A DNA stretch of 64,000 bases from Rhizobium hidalgonense. Its GTDB lineage: Bacteria > Pseudomonadota > Alphaproteobacteria > Rhizobiales > Rhizobiaceae. The position numbers and the translations under genes are program-made. Shown here one piece after another: positions 7,957 to 17,329 of this stretch. The stretch's first letter is position 1, and every line of letters begins with the position of its first letter. The stretch is taken from contig NZ_LODW01000048.1 in NCBI RefSeq assembly GCF_002914525.1, positions 310,001 through 374,000 on the forward strand, given 5' to 3'. The notes under the pieces were generated by a model. That model did no database searches, was not told the origin of the DNA, and was given only the letters and a program-made list of their open reading frames with translations.

Positions 7957-8223
7957 CTACTTGACGACGGCCGAGCCCTTGACGATGTCGATCGTCTCGC
8001 CGCCGTCGAGCCCGATGCGGTCGCCGTCCGGCGTCGTCATGAAGCAGCCGGAGGAGCAGAGGCTTTCCGAAGCACCGGCATCGACAACCACTTCGACGCG
8101 CTGGCCGCTCTCGGTGATGACAAGCACCACGGCGGCGGGATCGGTATTGGTGACGGATGCCGCATGAACCGCCGGCGCGGCAAGCAGCGGGACAAGCAGA
8201 ACGGCGGCAAACCTTGCCATCAT
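7957..8223 (-). CDS. Small exported protein of unknown function
   Basis: An 88-residue protein with a clear Sec signal peptide (hydrophobic FAAVLLVPLLAAPAVHA, likely cut after Ala). The mature ~65 residues hold two Cys close together (SLCSSGCF), possibly a disulphide or metal site, and a beta-rich pattern ending in DIVKGSAVVK. It is convergent with arsC, the stops being about 4 bp apart. No family function is recognised. Confidence 0.7.
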   Translation of the reverse strand: MMARFAAVLLVPLLAAPAVHAASVTNTDPAAVVLVITESGQRVEVVVDAGASESLCSSGCFMTTPDGDRIGLDGGETIDIVKGSAVVK

Positions 8224-8335
8224 GTGCGGCGGCGCGGACGCGCCCTCCCCTCGAACGATCGGTGCTGCCCTCGGCAGCGATCCCGATGCTGGAGATGATG
8301 CACATAGATCTGTGAATGATGGCTGAATGAGCCGT

Positions 8336-10870
8336 TCAGCTCTTCAGGCCGCCCTCCGCCGTCCGCCCGCGCAGCTGCCGCACCGGCCGCTCCTCGTCTT
8401 CCATCGGCTTATCCCGGGGCGTTTCCTGGCCGTCGGCCTGATCCTTGCGTGCGTTGGCAGGGAGAGGCGCCGCATCGCGATGGATGGTGAGATCGCTCTG
8501 CGGCAGCGGGATCTCGATGCCTTCGGCCTTGAAGCGCCGGAGGATCTCGATCCTGAGATTGTTGCGCACTGTCATGCCGTCGCCCATGTCGGCGAGGAAG
8601 AAGCGCAGCTCGAAATCCAGCGAATAGGGTCCGAAGCGCAGGAACTCGACATGCGGCTCGGGATTACGCATGACGAGCGGTATCTTGGCCGTCAGCTCCA
8701 GCAAAATATCCATCACCTGCTGCGGATCGGCATTGTAGCTGACGGAAACCGGAATTTCCGAGCGGCCGATCTTGTTGCGATGCGTCCAGTTGCCGACCAG
8801 GCCGTTGATCAGCTCCGAATTCGGCACGATGATCGACTGCTTGCGGAAAGTCTCGATCTCGGTGGCGCGCACCGAGATGCGTTTGACGATGCCTTCGGCA
8901 GTGCCCGAGACGACATGGTCGCCGACCTTGAACGGCCGTTCGACCAGCAGGATCAGGCCGGAGACGAAGTTTGAAACAATGTTCTGCAGGCCGAAACCGA
9001 TACCGACCGAGAGCGCCGAGGCGACGAGCGCGAAGCTCGACAGATCGATGCCGGCGGCCGAGACGCCGATGATCGCGGCGATGCCGACGCCGAGATAGCC
9101 GATGCCTGTTTTGACCGAATTGCGCACGCCGAGATCGACATGGCTTCTTGCCATCACATTGCCGTCGAGCCAGCGCTGCAGCCAGCGCGTCAGCAGGTAG
9201 ACGCCGGCAAACAGCAGGATGCCGGTGCAGATGCCGAGCAGCGAGATGCTGATGCCGCCGAGCCTGACCTCGGTAAACAGCCGGTAGGCGATAAGCTGCA
9301 GGTCCTGTATGTGGAAGCCCCACAGCAGCAGGATCAGCGGCAGGCCGACCACCAGCGCCACTGCATAGATCGCAAGGCCGACAACCAGACCCGCCTGGTC
9401 GATCGCCACCGGGCCGAGATTGAAGCGGCGTGTCAGGAAGCGCGCGAAGAAGGTATCGCCGAAGCTTTCCTGTTTGGATATGGCTTTGCCGGAAAGCAGG
9501 CCGACATACATGGTGACGACGACCGCGCCGGTGATGATGAGCTGGGTGGCGACGAAGCGAGCGAGCCCGACGTAACCCGTCAGCGCAGCGATGATGAGGC
9601 CGGCGCCGAGGACGCGCAGGATGATCGCCATTCCGCGCGGCCAATGCCGGCCCGGCGCATCCGGATCGCCGTTCTTTGCCAGCATCGGCTTGCCGAAGGA
9701 CGCCGAGATCAGAATGATGCCGATGATTAACGCGGCGATCAGACTTCTGACCACGGTCAGCACCAGCGGCGAACCCATCGCCTCGCTGACCGTGCTGAAG
9801 AGATAGTCGAGCGCATTGACGATCGCCATCGCCAGCAGGCAGTAGCCGATCGAGCGGGCGCCGAGATTGGAAAGATGCACCAGCCGCCAGCGCGGTTCGT
9901 TTGGCGCGAAGATAGCGTTGACGAAGCGGCCGACGAAATAGACGAGCCCGATCGCCGCGAACAATGCGCCTATGACGGGCGCGATATCCGGCCGCAGCAC
10001 GTTGAAACCGTTGAGGAAGAAGAAGGAGGTGACGAGCAGAACCGAAAGCGCCAGCGTACGGATCAGCGTCGACCAGAAGGCGATCGACAGCCGGCCGATA
10101 TAGGACGGGTTCTCAACTGCCTCGTCCCGGCGCAGATAGGAGCCGAACAGCCGGTAGCTGCCGGAGAGCAGGATCAACGCCGAGGCGAGTGATAGGAAGA
10201 TCGCGGCAAACAGCGGGAAACGTTTGAATTTCCAGACGAAGACGGCCCAGCTCGACAAGGCTTGCGAGAATTCGCTGACCTCGTGCACGAAGGCGCTCGC
10301 AGCATCGTCGAGCACCGAAACGGAAATCTCGGTGCGTCTGAAAAGCGTATCGGCAAAAAGCCGCCGCCGCATCTCGATGATCTCGTTGACGAGCTTCGTC
10401 ACCGTAATCGACAAGTTTTCGGCATCGCCCGTCACCGCATTGATCTGCGCCCGCTCGGCGGCGAGCGCGTTGCGCTCCTGGGTGACGATCGCGGCCTCGG
10501 GCGGCTGCCCGTCCTTCGGCGGTTCGCCGATCTCGGCAAGTCGGTTCTTGATCTGGTCGAAACGCGGCCTGAGATTGACCGATATGGTAATGACGGCGCG
10601 GCTGAGCTCGTCGGCCGTCGTCGCAAGCCCGACCAGTGCATCGTCATTATCGGCGTTCTGCTTGACGCCGTCCTGAAGCGCCGTCAGCTGGACCTTTGCC
10701 TTGTCAATCTCCTTCGCCGCCTGGTCGAGCGGCGTATCGGCCAGCGGCGCGTGCGCGGCCGCCGATGCCTGCGGCTCCTGTGCGAAGGCCGCAGCACCCT
10801 TGAAATGCGCGCCGGCGAGCGCCAGCGTCACGAGAAGAATGGTGCGAAGCAGGATGGACCTCAGCCGCAA
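8336..10870 (-). CDS. Large mechanosensitive channel, DUF3772 + MscS domains
   Basis: An 844-residue inner-membrane protein. It has an N-terminal signal peptide (ending near GAAAFAQE), a periplasmic helical DUF3772-type region (~50-200), about ten membrane segments, then the MscS pore and beta domains. The pore-lining region and its exit are visible in VGIGFGLQNIVSNFVSGLIL, followed by LVERPFKVGDHVV. The C-terminal tail after ~790 is charged and probably disordered. Members gate under hypo-osmotic shock and release solutes. It is transcribed alone; its 5' end faces the gap after DUF924. Confidence 0.9.
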   Translation of the reverse strand: MRLRSILLRTILLVTLALAGAHFKGAAAFAQEPQASAAAHAPLADTPLDQAAKEIDKAKVQLTALQDGVKQNADNDDALVGLATTADELSRAVITISVNLRPRFDQIKNRLAEIGEPPKDGQPPEAAIVTQERNALAAERAQINAVTGDAENLSITVTKLVNEIIEMRRRLFADTLFRRTEISVSVLDDAASAFVHEVSEFSQALSSWAVFVWKFKRFPLFAAIFLSLASALILLSGSYRLFGSYLRRDEAVENPSYIGRLSIAFWSTLIRTLALSVLLVTSFFFLNGFNVLRPDIAPVIGALFAAIGLVYFVGRFVNAIFAPNEPRWRLVHLSNLGARSIGYCLLAMAIVNALDYLFSTVSEAMGSPLVLTVVRSLIAALIIGIILISASFGKPMLAKNGDPDAPGRHWPRGMAIILRVLGAGLIIAALTGYVGLARFVATQLIITGAVVVTMYVGLLSGKAISKQESFGDTFFARFLTRRFNLGPVAIDQAGLVVGLAIYAVALVVGLPLILLLWGFHIQDLQLIAYRLFTEVRLGGISISLLGICTGILLFAGVYLLTRWLQRWLDGNVMARSHVDLGVRNSVKTGIGYLGVGIAAIIGVSAAGIDLSSFALVASALSVGIGFGLQNIVSNFVSGLILLVERPFKVGDHVVSGTAEGIVKRISVRATEIETFRKQSIIVPNSELINGLVGNWTHRNKIGRSEIPVSVSYNADPQQVMDILLELTAKIPLVMRNPEPHVEFLRFGPYSLDFELRFFLADMGDGMTVRNNLRIEILRRFKAEGIEIPLPQSDLTIHRDAAPLPANARKDQADGQETPRDKPMEDEERPVRQLRGRTAEGGLKS

Positions 10871-10960
10871 AAGCGCCTCCGGGAAGGTTGTCGTCGGGAT
10901 GGAATTCCAGCTTTTCCTAGCAAAGAAAGGCGACAGAAAGGCGGAAGCTCCTGGAAAGGT

Positions 10961-11512
10961 TCAGAAGCCGGCGCCGGGGTTGGAGAGATAGTCGCGTTCC
11001 ACAGCCGTCGATTCCCGTCCGAGCATGACATTGCGGTGCGGAAAGCGGCCATAGGCGGCGATCACGTCGCGATGGCGGATCGCAAAATCCAGATATTCCG
11101 CATCGCCGAGCGCGGTGAACAATGCCACCGAATGGTCCTGCTCGCCAAGGTCTTCGGCGTGTTCGAACGGCAAATAGAAGAAGGTGCGGCAAGCGGTCTC
11201 GACCGCCTGGTCGGCCCCGGCGGCAAGCGCGAGCTTGGCCTCCCGAAGCGCCAGCCCGTCAGTGGCGAAGGCGAGCGGCGTGCCGCGATAAATGTTGCGG
11301 GAAAACTGGTCGAGCACGATGATGGCCGCGAGCCGGCTTTCGGCATCCGCCCGCCATTCGTCGCCGATACCAGCCGCAAGCGCCAGATGCGTGTCGCGGA
11401 AGCCGTCGCGGATTTCGACGTCGAGCTCCGGCGTCGGGCGGAACCACAGCTCCCGACCGCATCGGACAAACCAGAAATCGTAGACTTCGCGCGGTGTGCG
11501 GATGGTTGCCAT
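10961..11512 (-). CDS. DUF924 family protein
   Basis: A 183-residue cytoplasmic protein matching the DUF924 pattern: an N-terminal VYDFWF motif, then WF, LAAIIVLDQFSRNIYRGTP in the middle, FFYLPFEHAED, and a terminal HRDVIAAYGRFPHRN. The family is helical (TPR-like) and of unknown function, and is common in proteobacteria. There is about 90 bp to the MscS gene on the same strand, so co-transcription is possible but not evident. Confidence 0.88.
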   Translation of the reverse strand: MATIRTPREVYDFWFVRCGRELWFRPTPELDVEIRDGFRDTHLALAAGIGDEWRADAESRLAAIIVLDQFSRNIYRGTPLAFATDGLALREAKLALAAGADQAVETACRTFFYLPFEHAEDLGEQDHSVALFTALGDAEYLDFAIRHRDVIAAYGRFPHRNVMLGRESTAVERDYLSNPGAGF

Positions 11513-11601
11513 TTTAGCCTCCCCTAGCGTCAGGTATGATGATGCGACGTCAATAAACTGTTGCAGAAAAAGGGGTAATGGTGTGCCGTACGCCCCATTC
11601 C

Positions 11602-12666
11602 CTACTTCCCCTCGTGCAACGAAAACACCAGCGTCGCCTTCGTCCCATCATGCCCGGGATCATAAGCGAAATCCGACTTCAAACTTGCTGCCATGGCCGT
11701 CAGGATGCGTGTGCCGAGGCCGGTTCCCCGCGCCGGGTTCGCTGGGTCGAACCCAGCCCCATCGTCCTCGACGATGACCCTCAACGCCTCGTCCGTCTGG
11801 TCCACAAGGACGCGGATCTCGCCCGGCACACTGTCCGGATAGGCATATTTGAAGGAATTGGTGACGAGTTCGCTGACGATCAGCCCCAGCGTGATCACCT
11901 TGTCGGTCGACAGATTGACCGGCTCAGCGGCCAGTACGATGCGGTGCGGCCGCTTGTCGTCGCGCATCGCTGCTTCGAGTTCGGTGAGCAGGCTGTCCAG
12001 ATATTCGTCGATCTGCACCGAACCGACCTGCCGATTGGTGTAGAGCCGGCGGTGCACGCTGGCGATCGCATTGATGCGCATCTGGGTTTCGTGAAGCGCA
12101 TCGATCGCCACCTGGTCCGTAGTCATCGACGATTGCATGCGGATCAGCGCGCCGACGAGGCCGAGGCTGTTGGCGATGCGGTGATTGACTTCGGAAAGCA
12201 GCATCTCGGCAAGGTCCCGCTGCTGGCGGATCACCTCTTGCGCCTGCGCCGACTCGCGGCGAAAACGCGCCCGCTCCAGTGCCTGTTCGAGCGCGGCGGC
12301 GAGCAGGTCGAAATAATCGGCCGAAATCCCCTTGAGCATGTAATCGTCGGCGCCGGCTTTCAGCGCCGCCACCGCGATGCTGGTATCGTCCGAACCCGTC
12401 GCATAGATGACCGGCGGATGATCCGGCAGTGACGTGATGCACGGCAGGATGTCGAGACCGGTCTCGTCCGCCAGGATATGATCGAGCACGACGGCGTCAA
12501 AGCCGCCCTTGCCAAGTCTGTCGAGGCCGGCAGCACCGTTCTCAGCCCATTCGACCGAAAAGCCGCGCCGGCCAAGGTTCTCCTGCATCGAGAGGGCGAG
12601 CCCCTCATCGTCGTCGATATAGAGGATGTGGATCAGGGCATCCGCATCGCCGCTAGAATTGCTCAT
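11602..12666 (-). CDS. Response regulator-histidine kinase hybrid (REC + HisKA_2/HWE-type kinase)
   Basis: About 354 residues from ATG 12666. The N-terminal receiver (~12-130) has the acceptor D62 (AVVLDHILADETG). A coiled linker leads into a HisKA_2-type dimerisation domain with the phospho-His at ~163 (EVNHRIANSL). The ATPase domain then shows the N-box LGLIVSELVTNSFKYA and the G-box GTGLGTRILTAM. Kinases of this order usually receive phosphate on the receiver and signal to general-stress (PhyR) or light and oxygen pathways in alphaproteobacteria; the partner is unknown. There are no membrane segments, so it is cytoplasmic. Confidence 0.87.
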   Translation of the reverse strand: MSNSSGDADALIHILYIDDDEGLALSMQENLGRRGFSVEWAENGAAGLDRLGKGGFDAVVLDHILADETGLDILPCITSLPDHPPVIYATGSDDTSIAVAALKAGADDYMLKGISADYFDLLAAALEQALERARFRRESAQAQEVIRQQRDLAEMLLSEVNHRIANSLGLVGALIRMQSSMTTDQVAIDALHETQMRINAIASVHRRLYTNRQVGSVQIDEYLDSLLTELEAAMRDDKRPHRIVLAAEPVNLSTDKVITLGLIVSELVTNSFKYAYPDSVPGEIRVLVDQTDEALRVIVEDDGAGFDPANPARGTGLGTRILTAMAASLKSDFAYDPGHDGTKATLVFSLHEGK

Positions 12667-12943
12667 TCCGTCTCCCGGCTTTCTCTCGCAGCGACGACCG
12701 TCCGCAAGCGTCCGAGTCGTCCGCATGGCAATGTCGTATTGTATTGCCCGCCTGCGGTAAACAGGGGTTATCCCTCGCCCTTGTCGCAGGCGCCGCGGAA
12801 GAAGGATGTTGGGAAGCCGGCATTTTCAGAACATGACTCGGGGCTGGAGGAGGATGCCATGGAAGCCGTCGAAGGAGATCGGAAACGAAAACCTGAAAGG
12901 AAATGCTCAAACGCCAAGCGCCCCGATTGGTTCCGCCGGCAGG

Positions 12944-14389
12944 CTAATTTTTCTGGAGTTTCCGATGGCCGGATACTTCGGCCCCCGCCTCCGCCGGCAA
13001 TTGTAGGAAGCGCAGCGACGAGATGACGCCAATCGCGCCGACCACGAGGAAGGCCCAGCGGAAGTCGGCAAGAACGGGATTGTCGGCGCCCCTAAGGGCC
13101 GAGGCAATATTGAGCACGGCCGCCGCCACGGCGACGCCGAGCAGCATCGACACCTGCTGCAGCATGCTCGACAGCGTCGAGGCCGAGCTTCGCTGCGTCG
13201 GACCGATATCGGCGAAGGCGAGTGTGTTCAGCGCGGTGAATTCCATCGACCGCGACAGGCCGGCGAGAAAAAGCAGCGTATGGATGAAAAACTGCGGCGT
13301 ATCGGGCGTCAGGAGCCCGCAGGCGGCGATTGAAAGCGCCGCGATCAGCCCGTTGAAGACCAGCACGATGCGGAAGCCGAAGTAGCGCAGGAGCGGTGTC
13401 GTCACCGTCTTCATGCCGAGATTGCCGAGGAAATAGACGAGCAGATAGGCGCCGGCAGCAATCGAACTCAGCCCGAAACCGAGCTGGAACAGGAGCGGCA
13501 GCAGGAACGGCGTCGCATTGATCGCCAGCCTGCAGGCCGTGCCCGCCGACAGCGTCGACATCGAGAAGGTCTGGACGCGGAAGGCCGAAAGGTCGAGCAA
13601 CGGATTGTCGACGGCGAGGAAATGCCTGGTCGCCATGACCGACAGCACGATGCCGGCGGCCAGCATCGATATAACCGGCAAGACACCGCCGTCCCATTTG
13701 ACCGAAAGCTTCAGGGCGGCGAGCAGGAAGGTCAGGCCTGCAGCACTGAGGACGAAGCCGGCGAAATCCAACCGGCCGGGATCGGTCTCCCGCTGCTCCG
13801 GCACGAAGCGCAGCACCAGCGCCATGCCGAGAATGCCGATCGGAATGTTGATGAGGAAGTTCCAGTGCCAGCTGGCATAGGTGGTGATGAAGCCGCCAAG
13901 CACCGGGCCGATCACCGGCGCCGTCAGCGCCGGCCAGGTGATCAGCGCGATCGCCTGGACGAGTTCGGACTTGCGGGCGTTCTTCAGCACGATGATACGC
14001 CCGACCGGCGTCATCAGCGCGCTCCCCGCCCCCTGGACGGCGCGCCACAACACGAATTCCGTAAGGCTGCCGGAGAGGCCGCAAAACAGCGAGGCGCCGG
14101 TGAAGACCGCAATCGACATCAGGAAGACGCGCCGCGCGCCAAACCGGTCGCCGAGCCAGCCCGACAACGGAATGAAGGCGGCCATCGTCAGCATGTAGAC
14201 GGTGATGCCGATGCTCATCGACACCGGCTGGACACCGAAGCTTGCCGCCATCTGCGGCAGCGAGGTGGCGACGATCGTGCCGTCGAGGATCTGCATGAAG
14301 AAGGAAACGGCAACGACCAGCGCCACGATCTTTGCCTGGCGGCCGCTTGCCGCCTCTTGCCCCTGCTCGCTCGTTTCTGCCGTGGTCAT
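12944..14389 (-). CDS. DHA2-family (EmrB/QacA) major facilitator multidrug exporter
   Basis: A 481-residue transporter with about 14 membrane helices from residue ~22. The conserved motif D near helix 1 is LDGTIVATSLPQMA. Motif A (GWLGDRFGARRVFL) and motif C-like PVIGPVLGGFI are clear. DHA2 members expel drugs or dyes by proton exchange and often pair with an EmrA adaptor; none is present here. ATG 14389 fits the family N-terminus, although the frame stays open ~400 nt further upstream across a leader that contains an intrinsic terminator (14589-14613). Expression may therefore be controlled by attenuation. Confidence 0.9.
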   Translation of the reverse strand: MTTAETSEQGQEAASGRQAKIVALVVAVSFFMQILDGTIVATSLPQMAASFGVQPVSMSIGITVYMLTMAAFIPLSGWLGDRFGARRVFLMSIAVFTGASLFCGLSGSLTEFVLWRAVQGAGSALMTPVGRIIVLKNARKSELVQAIALITWPALTAPVIGPVLGGFITTYASWHWNFLINIPIGILGMALVLRFVPEQRETDPGRLDFAGFVLSAAGLTFLLAALKLSVKWDGGVLPVISMLAAGIVLSVMATRHFLAVDNPLLDLSAFRVQTFSMSTLSAGTACRLAINATPFLLPLLFQLGFGLSSIAAGAYLLVYFLGNLGMKTVTTPLLRYFGFRIVLVFNGLIAALSIAACGLLTPDTPQFFIHTLLFLAGLSRSMEFTALNTLAFADIGPTQRSSASTLSSMLQQVSMLLGVAVAAAVLNIASALRGADNPVLADFRWAFLVVGAIGVISSLRFLQLPAEAGAEVSGHRKLQKN

Positions 14390-14588
14390 CGATCCGCCAA
14401 TGAAAATCAGGATGCCGCGGCAGGGAAACGGACGGAAGCCGATCGGAAATCTGCCGTGCGAAGAGCGCGCGGACATGGAAAACCGCGCATTGGCTGAATA
14501 CGCCCGTTGCGGCTGGCCGGAAAGGCTAAATCTCGCACTGCATTGGAATATTCCGATGCGACTGGGCAGCCGGCGGCGTCGACACAAG

Positions 14589-14613
14589 AAAAAGGCCCCG
14601 CCGAAGCGAGGCC
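14589..14613 (-). terminator. Intrinsic terminator upstream of the DHA2 gene (attenuator or end of a small RNA)
   Basis: Read on the minus strand, GGCCTCGC - TTCG - GCGGGGCC is followed directly by TTTTT. It is an 8-bp stem (one G-U) with a UUCG tetraloop, 200 nt upstream of the DHA2 start and with no gene ending before it. The 5' arm, with one extra base (GGCCTCGCT), is repeated exactly at 14684-14676, and another hairpin (GACCAC...GTGGTT) lies between them, so alternative folds are possible. Confidence 0.7.
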
Positions 14614-14775
14614 AAGCTGAACCACTCCCGGGAAAACAGGAGGGTGTGGTCTCCATAGCGCTCAGCCCATGAGGCAGCGAGGCCAGATTTCGCCGGATCG
14701 GTACGCCTTCGCGGGAGATTTCACGGATTTCGCACGAAACTTCCTGTGCGCTGCAGCAACGATTACGGCTTGCAT

Positions 14776-14816
14776 TGTTTATAAAAACATCTATCACTAA
14801 ACATATTGCTAAACAT
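14776..14816. promoter_or_regulatory. Repeated AACAT motifs in the AT-rich region before the ABC/Dha locus
   Basis: An AT-rich island precedes the solute-binding-protein gene. It holds an imperfect palindrome TGTTTATAAAAACA (14776-14789) and a direct repeat CTAAACAT at 14797 and 14809, 12 bp apart. This is the likely regulatory region of the ABC/Dha operon. The binding protein is unknown and no promoter hexamers stand out clearly. Confidence 0.35.
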
Positions 14817-14903
14817 GATGATTGAGGAGTTCATGTGAGCATTCTCTGACTTGGGTCAACGTGCGACGCCGGCGGGGAGCCGGCTTGGTTCTGGGAGGAA
14901 CTT

Positions 14904-16229
14904 ATGCAGAAAACATCGAAAGCCCTTTTGGGGCTGGCCTCGGCATTCATCATGTCGTCGGCATCGCCCAATCTCGCCAAAGCCGATGAACTGACGCTGT
15001 GCTGGGCTGCATGGGACCCCGCCAACGCGCTGGTCGAACTGTCGAAGGATTTTACCGCCAAGACCGGCACCCAGATGAAGTTCGAATTCGTGCCGTGGAC
15101 GAGTTATGCCGATCGCTTCCTCAACGAGCTGAATTCGCATGGCAAGCTCTGCGACCTGATCATCGGTGACAGCCAGTGGATCGGCGGCTCGGCAGAGAAC
15201 GGCCATTACGTCAAGCTCAATGACTTCTTCGACAAGGAAGGCATCAAGATGGATGACTTCGTGCCGGCGACGGTCGTCGGCTACTCGGAATGGCCAAAGA
15301 ACACGCCGAACTATTGGGCGCTGCCTGCCATGGGCGACGTCGTCGGCTGGACCTACCGCAAGGACTGGTTCGAGAAGCCGGAACTGCAGAAGGAATTCAA
15401 GGAGAAGTACGGCCACGATCTCGCAGCCCCGAAGACTTACGATGAACTGAAGCAGATCGCTGAATTCTTCCAGAGGCGCGAGATCGACGGCAAGACCGTC
15501 TACGGGGCCTCGATCTACACCGAGCGCGGCTCCGAAGGCATCACCATGGGCGTAACCAACGTGCTCTACGACTGGGGCTTTCAGTACGAGAACCCGAAGA
15601 AGCCGTACGACATGGAAGGCTTCGTCAACTCGGCCGACGCGGTCAAGGGCCTCGAATTCTACAAGTCGCTTTATGATTGCTGCACGCCGCCCGGCAGTTC
15701 CAACGTCTACATGGTCGAATCCGCCGACGCCTTCAAATCCGGCCAGGTTGCCATGCAGATGAACTTCGCCTTCACCTGGCCCGGCCTCTACAAGGACGAG
15801 AAGGTCGGCGGCGACAAGATCGGTTTCTTCCCCAACCCGGCTGAGAAGGCGCATTTCGCCCAACTCGGCGGCCAGGGCATCTCGATCGTCTCCTATTCCG
15901 ACAAGCGCGATGCCGCCCTGCAATACATCAAGTGGTTCGCACAGCCAGACGTGCAGGCCAAGTGGTGGGAGCTCGGCGGTTTCTCCTGCCTGAACTCCGT
16001 CGTCAACGCGCCGGACTTTGCCAAGAGCCAGCCCTATGCCCAGGCCTTCCTGGACTCGATGGCGATCGTCAAGGACTTCTGGGCCGAGCCGAGCTATGCC
16101 TCGCTGCTGCAGGCCATGCAGAAGCGCGTCCACAATTACGTGGTCGCCGGCAACGGCACGGCTAAGGAAGCGCTCGACGGTCTGGTGAAGGACTGGAGCG
16201 ACGTCTTTAAGGACGACGGCAAGATCTAG
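14904..16229 (+). CDS. ABC transporter periplasmic solute-binding protein, family 1
   Basis: A 441-residue exported protein with an N-terminal signal peptide (about 27 residues, ending NLAKADEL). It has the ExtSBP_1 sugar-binding fold: a segment on substrate access (DLIIGDSQWIGGSAENGHYV) and the typical late motif GGQGISIVSYSDKRDAALQY. It binds the imported solute and hands it to the two permeases encoded next. In gene order and partners the locus parallels the rhizobial glycerol system GlpSTPQUV. Given the Dha kinases downstream, a triose, glycerol or small polyol is the likely ligand, by inference. It is the first gene of the operon, and a hairpin follows its stop. Confidence 0.87.
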   Translation: MQKTSKALLGLASAFIMSSASPNLAKADELTLCWAAWDPANALVELSKDFTAKTGTQMKFEFVPWTSYADRFLNELNSHGKLCDLIIGDSQWIGGSAENGHYVKLNDFFDKEGIKMDDFVPATVVGYSEWPKNTPNYWALPAMGDVVGWTYRKDWFEKPELQKEFKEKYGHDLAAPKTYDELKQIAEFFQRREIDGKTVYGASIYTERGSEGITMGVTNVLYDWGFQYENPKKPYDMEGFVNSADAVKGLEFYKSLYDCCTPPGSSNVYMVESADAFKSGQVAMQMNFAFTWPGLYKDEKVGGDKIGFFPNPAEKAHFAQLGGQGISIVSYSDKRDAALQYIKWFAQPDVQAKWWELGGFSCLNSVVNAPDFAKSQPYAQAFLDSMAIVKDFWAEPSYASLLQAMQKRVHNYVVAGNGTAKEALDGLVKDWSDVFKDDGKI

Positions 16230-16278
16230 TGTCCGAGCGGACAGGCGGCATCGCATTGCGCGCCATCCTGGCAAGGGC

Positions 16279-16311
16279 GGCGGCCCGGATCGGCAGACGA
16301 GCCGGGCCGCC
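16279..16311 (+). promoter_or_regulatory. Stable intercistronic hairpin after the binding-protein gene
   Basis: GGCGGCCCGG (16279-16288) pairs perfectly with CCGGGCCGCC (16302-16311) over a 13-nt loop, with no T-run. Hairpins here are usual in ABC operons and protect the upstream message, so the binding protein is made in excess over the membrane parts. Confidence 0.65.
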
Positions 16312-16363
16312 GGATCCCCCATATCCAGAAAGACCTGATACCCCAAATAGACCAGGTGAAAAC

Positions 16364-17329
16364 TTGACCATTTCCCCTTCCATTGTCGACAAGGCGGCCG
16401 ATGCCACCGCAAGGGCAACGCCGACATCGCTCGCCCGCCATGTGCGCGGCCTCTCCGACAGAGCGATCGCCTGGCTGTTCATCGCGCCTGCCATCATCCT
16501 GCTTCTGGCGATCAACATCTTCCCGCTCCTCTGGGCGATCTATCTGTCCTTCACCAATTACCGCGCCAACCGGCCGAATGCGCCGGTCCAGGGCGTCGGT
16601 CTTGGAAATTACCAGCGCGTTCTCAACGACCCCGATATCTGGCAGGCGATGCAGACCACGGCGCATTTCGTCTTCTGGACGATCGTGCTGCAGACGCTGA
16701 TCGGTTTTGCGCTCGCCTATCTGATCGATCGCAAGTTTCGCGGCCATGCCTTCTGGACGACGATCATCCTGATCCCGATGATGCTGTCCCCAGCCGTCGT
16801 CGGCAATTTCTGGCGCTTTCTCTATGAACCGCAGATCGGCCTCTTCGCCTATGCCGTATCGCTGATATCGGGCATTCCGACCTCTGATATCCAGATGCTC
16901 GGCAATGTCCAGCTGGCACCCTGGGCAATCATCATCGTCGATACCTGGATGTGGACCCCCTATGTGATGCTGATCTGCCTGGCCGGTCTACGCTCGATCC
17001 CCGACTATATCTATGAGGCGGCCGAGGTCGACCGCGCCTCGCCGTGGCGCCAATTCTGGTCGATCACCGTGCCGATGGCCCTGCCCTTCATCATGCTCGC
17101 CGTGCTCTTCCGCGGCATCGAGAATTTCAAGATGTTCGACATGGTGACGCTGCTGACCGGCGGCGGGCCTGGCTCCGTCACCGAGGTCGCCTCGATCACG
17201 CTGAAGCGCGCCGCCTTCGAAAGCTGGGCGACCGGCCGGGCCTCGGCCTTCGCCATCGTCCTCTTCGTCGCGGTGTTCGGCCTCGCCAACATCTACGTCA
17301 AGGCTCTGAACAAGGTGAAGCAACGATGA
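16364..17329 (+). CDS. ABC sugar/polyol importer permease 1 (MalF-like)
   Basis: About 321 residues with six membrane helices. The EAA loop that docks on the ATPase is visible in YEAAEVDRASPWRQFWSITVP. TTG at 16364 is proposed as start because an AGGTG element precedes it, the first helix begins 35 residues later, and the intercistronic hairpin lies upstream. The alternative GTG at 16229 overlaps the previous stop and would translate through the hairpin. It overlaps the next permease gene by ATGA, showing translational coupling. Confidence 0.83.
   Translation: MTISPSIVDKAADATARATPTSLARHVRGLSDRAIAWLFIAPAIILLLAINIFPLLWAIYLSFTNYRANRPNAPVQGVGLGNYQRVLNDPDIWQAMQTTAHFVFWTIVLQTLIGFALAYLIDRKFRGHAFWTTIILIPMMLSPAVVGNFWRFLYEPQIGLFAYAVSLISGIPTSDIQMLGNVQLAPWAIIIVDTWMWTPYVMLICLAGLRSIPDYIYEAAEVDRASPWRQFWSITVPMALPFIMLAVLFRGIENFKMFDMVTLLTGGGPGSVTEVASITLKRAAFESWATGRASAFAIVLFVAVFGLANIYVKALNKVKQR

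Noticed and set aside
14856..16427. 523-codon minus-strand open frame
   Set aside because: Antisense to the solute-binding protein, whose signal peptide and family motifs are clear on the plus strand.
17044..17325. Long N-terminal extension of permease 2
   Set aside because: It lies in the permease 1 gene, out of phase, and is Arg-rich. The ATGA start at 17326 fits the family.
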